Positions 22,601 to 34,600 of a DNA stretch of 55,362 nucleotides are shown here, in pieces; positions within the stretch are counted from its first letter, which is position 1; the number at the start of each line of letters is the position of its first letter. A model generated the notes under the pieces. That model was not told the DNA's origin. It saw only the letters and a program-made list of their open reading frames with translations, and ran no database searches. Source of the DNA: Symsagittifera roscoffensis (lineage: Eukaryota > Xenacoelomorpha > Acoela > Convolutidae); the NCBI RefSeq assembly GCF_963678635.1, contig NW_026971460.1, positions 1 through 55,362 on the forward strand, given 5' to 3'. The position numbers were made by a program, and so were the translations under genes.

Positions 22601-25600
22601 CAACTTGAACACAATTAACGAGGACATGTTTGATATGACAAAAGGGGACTCGAATCAGAACATGGCAGATAGAGTTTGTGGACCCCATATGGTGCCCCCA
22701 ATAGCAGTCGGAAGTCCATACTACCCAGAGTCTTTCAGAAGTGGGTTGAGCACCACTAGTCGTGCTCATAACTTGTCTGCTAACGTGTCTCCCGAAATGC
22801 GAGGTATTCTGTTTTTTTTTTATTATTCAATAAACTGAAAAAAGTTGTTGCCTAGCAATAATTACTATGGTTGTAATATTTTGCGACGTGAACGTTTTGT
22901 TCTGGTAATCTTTAGTTTGAGCCATTAATTAAATCTGGCAAGTATTAAAATTTTCTTAGTTATTAAGATTAAAGAACGTAGTGAAGACTCCTAAATATGT
23001 CTTGCTGATTTTTTTTGTTTTTTTTTCAGGAAAAGTCTTAAAATATTGATGCACTTAGGTATAATGCTTTTTGGAGTTCAATTGAAATTCACCTGCTGAA
23101 AGTGACGTAAATAGCACTCGAAAGTGGAAATTAATTTTTAGCTTTCCCAGCGATTAAAAACTTAAGCTATTGATCCAGTTTTCTCAATTTGGGTTCATGT
23201 TATCAAAAAAGCGCCAATCATAAATTGTTCTAGACGTTCATAGAGTTTAAAGGGCACCAATTTTTTTCTTTAAAATTCAAAAATTGAGACTTTTTCAAGA
23301 AAATCAGTGTTTTTTTTGTTCATTTGCGTTCATTACTCTTTTCCAATCTTCAATTGGCTATCTTTTAAAGAGTCAACGAAGGTAGTTCAGACTCTTATAT
23401 AGTTCCTCGCACCCAGTTTTAAGCTTTAATAATCGATTATATTATGATTTTAGTACCAGTATTACAAAAATTGAGAAGGAATTGATATAAATCAATTAAT
23501 AATCGATTATAATCTCTCTTTTTGAAATCAATTATAATCACTTATAATACATTATAATCGATTGTAATCGATTATTTTAACGAAATTTCTATCTCAATTG
23601 TTTTGCAGAAAAAATGCATTGTAATCGATTATAATTGTTTATAATCCCTTTTGTCTGCCCCTTTTGTCTTCGAACTTGCACATGTATGATATATATATAT
23701 ATATTATTTTTTTACTACTAAAATATCAGTAGACTGATTTAGTTTCATGACTTATATAGAAGATTTAATTTTTACGTACCGCGGGATTCTTTCAACTAAT
23801 ATGAAGGGATCTCTAGGAAATTTTTGTTTCGTGGTAAAACTTTGTGCTCAGATGAACCAAAGAGGGACAAGATATCTCACTTTAAGAGATTTTTGACAGA
23901 AAAAAGTTTTATTATCTATTATAATAGGTTACAAGAGATTATAAGAGATTATAAGAGATTTTCGGAGAAATTATAATCAATTAAATTTGATTATTATTTA
24001 TTATAATGTCACAAAAAATGGCATCACTATAATGGATTATAAATTGTTTAAACATCTAAGTTTTGCGCTTATAATTAATTATTATTTTGTTAAAAGTACA
24101 ATTATAATTGTAATATAATCGATTTTTATCTCTATTTCCTGAGTGACGTTTTTGTTTCAGAAAAATTATAAAATTGTTCACGCTCAAAAACAATTTTATT
24201 TTTCGCAGTTTGACTTTGTTTTCTTTAAATTTCAGCTCTTTTTGTTTGTTAAAAAGAAGGAAAAAATCCACTTCAAACAGCGAAAGTCTAAAAGTCACGA
24301 AAAACATGATCGACTTCTAGCTTCGAAAATGACTTCTAGCTTCGAAATCAACTTCTAGTTTTCTCCAATTGGGTAAATTTCATTGAAAAAAAAATCAACA
24401 ATTGTTATAAAAATCTAAAGAGCTTTAAGGGCATCTATTTTTTTCTATGAAAATCGAAATTTGATTTTTTTTACAAAGCAAATAAATTTTTTTCTGTTTT
24501 ATTGCGTTCGTTGACTCTTTTCCTACTGTCTGTTGGCTATGTTTTTAAATTATGGTGAAGGCATAAAGTACTTTGAGATTGAAGGAAATACTGAACTATT
24601 GGATCTTTCGGATGTAAAGTGTGAAGAAGTAATGTGATCACAATAGTTTTTTTGCTCACCATTAAAACGAGTAGTTATTCTAATTTGAAATGAAAATGTG
24701 GGGGCAAAGTAGAAAGCCGAATCATTTCATACCATTAGTTCATCAGCCGATGTCATAAGCTCAACCTTCTGTAGGCATGGGCGTGGTGATGAATCTTCCT
24801 CCAGGAGTGGCGATGGACCCCAGCATGTGGTCAGACATGGTATCCAAGGCAGCCATGGAACTCATGATGCCGTAAGAAGAGCTGTCAACCTTCTTGTTTA
24901 TCAAAATGATCATCCTTTTATAAGAAAAAAAATCCCATCAGCACTGCATTTTATATCGCATCAAAGTAGTCAATGAATATAGGAGCGCTAAAATGATTAC
25001 ATTAGACTAGACATCAATGTTTTTATTTAAAAAAATGAATTAGCTAAATGAAGAGTTTTTAAACTGAATGAAACCTTCCAATTACTTTGATATTGTTTTT
25101 GGATCATTTTTTTTGTTAACATGATTTTATTTTTCAGCTTGAACAGAGCCAAAGATGATCTCGAAATGTCGATGCGAATTGACGAAATCCCACTTTCTCG
25201 TGAGTCAGTCATCCGGACACCCTCCGAGAACGTCCCCATAATGACCAGACCAGGATTCCAGTCCCAAACCAGCTTCCAGTCTTCACGAACCTCCAATATG
25301 CGGTCTGGGAGCGATAATAATACGTATATTGTGCACCACAAGGACTCTAATCTAGCTCATCAGGGGTATGGACCAGGCCATCAAGACAGGTTAGAAAACT
25401 GCATGGAAAAACATCTAATCTGTAGATCGAGTTTTAAAAACTCGAACGCCATTAAAGCAATGGCGAGTTTCCGAGTTACCTTTTCATGGAAACCCATCCC
25501 TGAACTCATCCCTAAGCCAGATCTGGCCAGGGTAAAAACCATGTCAAAACCTTCCAGGGATTTCTCTGGACTTCCTGGATCCGTCTAAAATTCCAGGACT

Positions 25601-28600
25601 GACTTTCAAGGATTTTTTTGCAAGAATCCAGGCATGAACTGCCAGGTTTTTAATAAAATTTCAAAATTCAAATGAATGCTAAACTGTCCGAAACCACATT
25701 AAGCGATTTTGTATCCATAAAAGAAAAACTACTGATTTTTACACAGACTACAATAAATAAAAAGCAGATACGTTTGTAAATGATCAGAAAAAAATTTTGC
25801 TTGACAAACTCAGTGTTTGAGAAATGTGGATGCTCTATAAGTGTTAAAACCAAAGTGACTTTCCCTTAAACAGAAATAGATACTTTTTTTCAGTAAAAGT
25901 CTTAAAATGCTCTAATAAAAACAAATGCATCATACATATGTAAAAGTGGCTAAGAAATTGACCACTTTTAACCCCTTCCCCTCCCTGTTTTTGGTGTGAC
26001 GTTACAATGACACCTTTTAAGCCACTACGGGGTTAACTGTCCTACTTTTTTGGACTCTCAAGTTTTATGAGGGGTTAAATGTGGTAACTTTTCGGCCACT
26101 TCTGTGGTCACTTTTCGACAAACTAAGTGTTTGAGAAAGGTGGATGCATTATATATGTTATAAACGCAGCGACTTTACCTTAAACAGAAATAGTGGAGCT
26201 TATAGAAAAGTATGAATTATCGGACAGGAAATAATTGCTAGGTTTAAGCTGGAAGGGCTAACAAGGAGATGTCTGTTACCAATTTAAAACTTGTTGGGAC
26301 TTCTTGTACTAATTATTTTTGCTTGGAGATTGTACTTTGAGTAATAGAAACTATGAGCCACGTTTCAGACAGACTTGCATTTAATTCAAACAAGAAATTG
26401 TTAAAATTTGAAGTCATTAGCATAAAAAAGTTTAATCAAAAAATTAAATCGTGAAATTAAAAAAACTATCTACTAACCGTTTATCTGATTAAACAATTTC
26501 TTCATTTCTATTGATTTAGGATTCATTTTTTTTCTCTGAATGAAAACCATTGCTAATTAGTGACTTTAGAGATTGATCAATCATCCTTCAAAAATACAAT
26601 ACCTGTCATTTTCATTTTGCTCACTTGACTTGCAGTCTTCAGCTCTGCCGTCAGCATATGATGTTACAATGACACCTTTTTACACCCTTCGGGGTTAATT
26701 GTCCTACTTTTTTGGGCACTCAAGTTTTATCAGGGGTAAATGTGGCTTGTTTATATGTATATGACGTTATATACCTATTATACGCACCTTTTGTTTGCTT
26801 GCACCTAATTCAACCAAAATACGTGGTACATAAGAAAGCACCGGGTTTTTTGGCAGCGTAGCCTAACTGTTGGCGGCGGTAAACAATTTGCATTGGCCAC
26901 GTTTTTTATCAAAGAAGAGAAAATTTTCAAGTGTTCTAGCAAACGTTTTGTACGTCTTGTTAACTTTACTTTGTTTTCTGTAAACAAAAATTTTTAGAAT
27001 GTTTCAGCTGACCCAAAATTAGTGGAAAAATTGTGGTTAGAAAATATACGAGAAAACAGAAAGACTATCGAATAGAGCAGTTAAAAATATAATTGCGACT
27101 TTTAAGGAAAGCAATTTATCAAGTTAGAGCAAGCAAGGAATACAAACTAAGACAATTAAGGATAGAAATTTAAAACTACATATAATTTTGGGGTTATATT
27201 TTGATCAATCAGATTTTTGGCTTTTTTTTCTCAAAAACGTATGCAGTTTATACCTGCTGATATGATAATACAATCTGGTCAATTTCTTCCATTATCTTCT
27301 AGTTAATGTCAAACTAACTTTCGCTAGAGTTCTCTTTTCAAAAACTATTAGAGCGTTATCAGTTATTACCATTTTTTAACCCTTTGCATGACAAATCAAA
27401 TTTGAGTTGTTTACTGATAATTCTGATATATTTTGTGTTTCGTGATCACGCTATTGCCTCGCCATAGTCGGTTGCTTTTTAACCTAATTGTATGAATGTT
27501 CATCTACAACTAATTCCGCTACTAAAAGATTGACTTCTCGCTTAATATATCTTTGAGGTTAATCAAGCTTTCGTGTTAACGCTTTGATCACTGGCAGAAT
27601 TAAATCAGTTAGCATCAAAACATCAACTCTCATTTTTGTATCGAGATTTTCCTTCTCTATAAACAAGACTTGTTTTCGAATAAACTTTTATTTTCTTAAA
27701 TTATGGCTCGAAAATCAAACCCTATAGTAAACATTCTATCTCTCTCTATAGATTTTATAGTGAAGACAGCTGTTTCACACTAAGCAATGCTCTCATACCA
27801 TTTTGGCTAGAGCAAAATCTGAATTAGTTGTAGATGGGCAGTCAAACACTTTGGTCAACAACTAATTCAGATTTTGCTCTAGCCAAAATGATATGAGAGC
27901 ATTGTTTAGTGTGAAACAGCTGTCTTCACTATAGAATCCAGAGAGAGAGGTAGAATGTTCTCTATAGGGTTTAATTTTTGAGCCATAATTTAAGAAAATA
28001 AAATTTTATTCGAAAACAAGTCTTGTTTATAGAGAAGGAAAATATCGATACAAAAATGAGAGTTGATGTTTTGATGCTAACTGATTTCAGTCAAGCAACT
28101 GATTTTGGCGAGGCAAGTAGCGTGATCGGGGAAACGCTCAAAAGAACAAATTCATCTCTAAAATCTAAAAGATTATATTGTTGAACAAGGGGTTATTATT
28201 TGGTAAAAAATGATAGCGCTCCAAATTTTGAATTAAAACACTCTAGCTAAAATCAATTTAACATTGACTAGATGTTCGGAAAAATTTACCAGATTGTATC
28301 AAATTAAGCATGTATTCAATTGCACATATTTTTAAGAAAAAGCAAAAAAACCTGAATAATCAAAGTATAATCCCGAAGTCATATCAAATTTTTTGTTTGT
28401 ATACATAAATTGTCTTAGTTTGTAGTCCAAACTTACTCTAATTTGATTAATTGTTTTCCTTAAAAGTCGCAATTATGTTTTCAACTGCTTTATTCGATAG
28501 TCTTTCTTTTTTCTCATATAATTTCTAACAACATTTTTTCCACTGTTTTTGGGTCAGCTGAAACATTCTAAAAATTTTTGCTTACAGAAAACAGAGTAAA

Positions 28601-31600
28601 GTTAAAAAGACGTACAAAACGTTTGCTAGAACACTTGAAAGTTTTCCCTTCTTTGATAAAAAACGTGGCCAATGCAATTTTTAGAAATGACTGTAGCAAA
28701 ATTATTGGGAGCTTTTGGCTGTCATTCATGTTTCTGCTTTTCAAAATTTTTTGCAGACTTCAACATTTTAGCTCCAAAATCTTTTTCTATAATATCAAAG
28801 CTTTTAACACAAAATTTAGGTATTTTTCAGTCTTCTGTTAACGCGAGAAATGGAAATGTCAAAGTTTTCACAAACACTTCCTTGTTTTAAGAATTTCAAG
28901 GTTTTCTGATTTCCATGTCTCTTACTTTTTTTTGGCTTGAAGCAATTTTTCGATTTTTTTTATCATTTACCCGAATAAAGGTGGCGGCCGTAGCAATTGA
29001 CAAGTTTCTCTTTTTTCACGATTCAGCAATACAATATGTATTATGGAAAGAAGTCCTTCACCGCCGCCAACAGTTAAGCTGCGCTGCCAAAATACCCGTT
29101 GCTTTTTTATCTACCAATTTTTCTGGTTGAATAAAGAGCAAGTAATTTTTAGGTGCTTATAGTAGGTATATATTGTTATTTACTTGTAAACAAGCCAATA
29201 CGCATAAATTTTAGAAGTGGCCGAAAAATGACCACTTTTAAATCTTCATAAAACCACTTTCACATACCACTCATATGGAAACATTAATGAATGCACTTCG
29301 ATATATCTGCAGTTTTTGAATTCAATTCAAGTTCAATTGCAAAAAATTACCTAAATTGCGCTCCTCAACTACAAATGCGCAAATGGTGCGAAAAATTATC
29401 GATTTCTTAGATTTCTCAGCGGATTAGGATAGTTACCTTTTGATCCAGTTCTTTATTTTATTTTGTCTAATTTGAAGAATTTCTAGATTTTTAAAGAGTT
29501 TCAACTTGATAAAGTTTCTTTTTCGAAACTTCGAAAATGGAAAAAAATAAAAAAAAATCGCAATCATTATATTTTTGGTTTCTTCGAGTTCTGGTACCTT
29601 TTTCAAATTTACGTTTGGCTAATTTTGACAGATTTAAAATCATCTTGCTGTTTGAAAACTCGAAAATAAAGCTTGTGGCTTCCCACCAAACGCAGATTTG
29701 TAAAATTGGCTCTTTTGTATGAAAAAATGATTCTGGACTACATTATACCGAAAACTTAGGAAAATGTTTGTTTGAGCATAGAAATGATTTTGCGGCATTG
29801 TTAAGTTATTCAAATATTGAAATTTTTTGTTCAAACTTCAAACCGTTGATTTCCTGGATTGTCTGGAGAATTATCCAGCAAGTGACCAGGCCAGGTTTTC
29901 AAGGAGGCTTTGATTTTATAATAAATCAAGCGATAATTTTTCCTTCAACTAACTTTGTTTCGCCGGTGTGCTAGTAGGAAAAATGTAGGCTTCAAACACG
30001 TTTTTGAAGGCTTTTAAAAGTAAAGCATATACCTTTTGGCAGAATTTCTGGATGGCCCCTTCTAAGAAATCCAAGACTCTTTAAATTCTTGGCAGGAAGT
30101 TCAAGGTATTCGCTTAGCTATGTAACCCGGCATATATCCAGGCTATATACTTCAGAACCATTTGAATTAATACTTTGGGAGTAAAACAATTGTAATGGAA
30201 TTGAAAAACCTACGAATCATATCCCTTATATTTTAAATCCGTTAATGGAAGCTCAAAATCTTTCAGCAAAATCATTTAGTATTTCCAGGTGAGTACCAAA
30301 ACAGTCTTATTTTTCTAGCTCTTGCTTGTAAACGGAGTATACTCGGTTTAGGTATCACGTGAATGAAAACAGTCAATCAATGTACGGCAGAAACTACAGC
30401 GAGGTCGAAATGTCCGAATCCACTATCTATCCACGAGAAGCAGTCATGGTTCAAAGTGCCAAAAAGGATTCCACCAGTGAATTATTGAACAGAATGAGTA
30501 CAGCTCTCGACGATAATGAAGCAGGAGGTACCAGTGCCGCCGCCGGTGGGTCTAGCGCAACTGCTGGTGGATCTGCAGCTGCGGGTGGATCTGCAGCTGC
30601 AGGTGGGGGCAGCGCTGCCGCTGGATCAACACCAGGAGGCGGGTCAATGGGCGCTTCTGGTTCAATGGGCGCTTCGGGAGCCGGCGCTTCTGGAGCTGGA
30701 GGCACCCTTGGAGGCTCAGCTGCTAGAGGATCTTCCGGCGCAGGATTGAGTGGAGGATCGGCAGCTGCTGGTGGATCAGCAATGAGTGGCTCCGCAGGAG
30801 GAGGCACCCTCGGAGGCTCTGGGTCTGCTGCAGCTGGCAGTGGTGCTATGAGTGGGGGATCAGCAGCCATGAGCGGTGGATCCGCAGCCATGAGCGGTGG
30901 GAGTGGTGCCATGAGTGGCGGAAGTGCGGCAATGAGTGGGGGTTCTGCAGCCATGAGCGGATCTCGAGGAACTGCGGGGTCTGCAGGGGGATCCATGGGT
31001 GCAAGTTCGTTTGTTTTTAAATCAAACCAGAGATCCTGCTCACACTAGTAGTTCAGACAGTTAAGTCTAAATTTTTCTGATTTCAAGGTGCGGTTGAGGA
31101 GGACGATGAAGATGAAGACGATGATGACATGGATCCGCGACCATCCGAAATGGAGGATGACGAAGACGATGACATGGATGACATGGATGATGACATGGAT
31201 GATGATGACGACATGGATGACGACGATATGGATGATGACGACGATGACGGAGCAAGTGTTAATGCCAAGAACAGTGACCAGTTTGCGGAGGCACAGAGGA
31301 CCATGGGTAAGAGTGTTGGAAAAGACGGGCCCGGAGGCAGCAGTAGCTCAGGAAAGTTTCCCTCCATTACAAGTGGGAAGGCACCCATGTCCAAGTACAT
31401 CCGCCAGCGTTCTACGTAAGCATAGATGATTATTGAATAGCCAAAATCATTATACTGTGTGATTTCAACATCAATAAAGAAGTAAGTCATTTTTCAATTT
31501 TTTTAGCTATCTTTATATTCGCTGGTGGTTCATTTGGGTCGTCCAGTTCGATTAGTTAGATTTCTTGAGAACACTGGCATAATTTAACGATTAATCCAAT

Positions 31601-34600
31601 AAGTTGCATGAGATAATTTCCCCCTAAAAAGTATCCAAAATATATCGTTTTAGCTACATGGGACCTATGCATAACAATTATGCATATACTGGAGAAGGTG
31701 AGAATTTTGAACTCTGGATCAAACTTTTTTGTTCATACCTCGTCTAAATTGGTCATACTCAAATCCACTTGCTTCCCAGATCGCAGGTCGAATGTAATGA
31801 GCTCCATGCTAGCAGGTATTCAAGCTCATCGACCATCATTGGGCCGACGATCGAGATCTTAATATAACATGTGTATAGCAGCAAAAACAGTAATAGAAGA
31901 TTAGAGATCATGTTTGAAAATAAAAAATAGACCTGGTTTGGATTTAGACTGGAGACAAGACTCACAGAGACAGCAAAACTTTGGTGGATCTGGATGTAAG
32001 TTTATCTACTCATTCAACCATCAGTTTAAATTTAGTACTCATTCTCATTGATTACAATGGACACAATTGAATCCTCGGCTCTCGGCTTTCAGGCCAGAAC
32101 CACCCCAATCCCGACTGTTGCAACTCGTGCTGCTACCCGGTCCAAGAACCTCCCCGTCCTCCGTCCTGTCCCTGCTCGAGGGGTTCGTCCCCCCAAAATA
32201 GCGACTATGGAAGAGGAAGTAGCATGGGAAACGACAACAGAGGCAGCGCGTGGGACAACAATGGACAGTCTGGTGACCGTGGAAGCAGGTGGAACGGAGG
32301 ATCCAGAGGTGGCGGGAACAGTTACGGAGGCGACATTAGAGGTAGTTCTATGAATCAAGGGGGAGGTTCTATGGGTCCAAGAGGGTGTAGTAATGTGAGT
32401 GGTAGGGGATCGCCGATGGGTGATCGGGGTTCTTCAGCTATGGGGGACAGAGGTAGCTCAATGGGTCAGAGAGGGGGCTCCTCAATGGACTACAGAGGTA
32501 GCTCAATGGGTCAGAGAGGGGGCTCCTCAATGGACTACAGAGGTAGCTCAATGGGAGAAAGGGGGAGCTCCTACAACGGAGATGGATACAACCGGAGATC
32601 TTCTATGGGTCAAAGTGGAAATAATGGATGTAATCATGGGCCAAACGATTGTTGTGACAACTGTTGCGGTAGCAGATCTCCATGGCCTCAAACATTTGAC
32701 GAAGGTCTTGGAGATTGGCCTAGGGACTACTACAGAAATAGCGATGGATCCATGCCGGGCGATCCTAGTATCCGTAAATCTGATACCGTTGATGGACATA
32801 ATGAGGGCAGCTTCTATGGACGAGGCTCATCATTCGGTGGTTCACAGGGTCAAAGAGGTAGTAGTTTTGGCGGTTCCAGGGGCTCTAGCATGCAGGGGTC
32901 GAGACCAATGTCAGGTTCCAGAATGACAGGATCTCAAATGTCAGGATCTCGAATGACGGGTGGTTCTCAAATGTCTGGATCTCGAATGACCGGCTCTCAA
33001 ATGTCTGGATCAAGAATGTCGGGTTCTATGGGTGGTTCTCGAGCTTCTGGGGTCAGGTTTTCAGGTACTCGTGGTTCTTCGATGGGAGGTTCACAAATGT
33101 CAGGATCCCGAATGACTGGATCTCAAATGTCTGGTTCTAGGATGACTGGGGGTTCATCAATGGGAGGCTCTCAAATGTCTGGATCCAGGGTATCTGGTTC
33201 TATGGGTGGATCACAAATGTCAGGTTCTCGAATGACTGGATCTCAAATGTCTGGTTCTAGGATGACTGGGGGTTCATCAATGGGAGGTTCTCAAATGTCT
33301 GGATCCAGGGTATCTGGTTCTATGGGTGGATCACAAATGTCAGGTTCTCGAATGACTGGATCTCAAATGTCTGGTTCTAGGATGACTGGGGGTTCATCAA
33401 TGGGAGGTTCTCAAATGTCTGGATCCAGGGTATCTGGTTCTATGGGCGGATCACAAATGTCAGGTTCTCGAATGACTGGATCTCAACTGTCTGGTTCTAG
33501 GATGACTGGGGGTTCATCAATGGGAGGTTCTCAAATGTCTGGATCCAGGGTATCTGGATCTATGGGCGGATCTCAAATGTCCGGTTCGAGAGTTTCCGGT
33601 TCCATGGGTGGATCTCAGATGGCAAGTTCACAAATGGGAAGTGGACAAATGTCGGGATCCAGAGTATCTGGATCTATGGGAGGCTCCCAACAAATGTCGG
33701 GATCCATGGGTGGAAGTATGGGAGGATCAGGCATGAGCGGTTCAAACGCGGCTGGTTCACAAAAGGAGGAAAAGCTCGCGTTTGGTCGCAGAAGTGCGGG
33801 ATAGACGATTACAAGAAAAGGTGAAGATTGAGGGTAGAAGGAATCAAGAACTGAGATTAGGAAACCGTGTGTAGCAGCAAACACATTCAAACATATTGCA
33901 ATTGATTGACAATAATTTTTGCCCTTATTAGGAAGCTATGCGATTGGTCCATCGCGGTGCTACTGCTCACCTAGACGACGCTCACCGCGCCGACGCAACA
34001 CTAGAACGAACGGTGGACAGTGCTATTGCAACCGGAATAAACCCAAACCTGTCCGAAATTCATATTACGACGGATCTTATTACGATTCCGACGAACAAGC
34101 AGCATCCTTCGACGAAAGTTACAATTCAGCTAGCGGATCATGCGACAATTTTTCATCCTTTAAGAAGCCAACTCGACCAATGCAAACGCAAACTCAAAAA
34201 GGCGACAACAAAATGGTCTCATTTGCGAGTCAGTACAACTCAAATTCGAAAATAAGTGAGCTCAGTAACGAAGGTCTGGGCCAAAATGAACCAAAATCTT
34301 TTTCCGGCCAACAACAAACTAACTCGTATTTGGGTCGACAACAGAGTTTGTATTCGGGTCAGCAGCAGAATTCGTTCTCGGGTCAACCTAATTCGACGCC
34401 ATCTATTAACAAACATTTACTCGACATGCAAATTAACATCTGCTACAACGTTTGCAGAAGTGTTTTGGGCGAAGTGTTGCAAGACATGGTCCAGGAGCGA
34501 CTGAAAAGGCAGAACAAAACGGCGGGTTCTCAAATGTCGGGTGGTTCTCGGATTTCCTCGTTCGGCGATGAAAGATCAAAAAATACTCGGCAAAACTGCA

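Noticed and set aside
30451-30996. Proline-rich minus-strand ORF of 181 codons
   Set aside because: It is the exact antisense of the Gly/Ala/Ser repeats of exon 9; GC-rich repeats keep the reverse frame open. Splice sites and phase support the plus strand.
31083-31490. Serine-rich minus-strand ORF of 135 codons
   Set aside because: It is the shadow of the GAT microsatellite in exon 10.
32399-32926. 175-codon plus-strand frame overlapping exon 14
   Set aside because: It is an alternative frame of the repeat region; the exon 13-14 junction phase selects the other frame.
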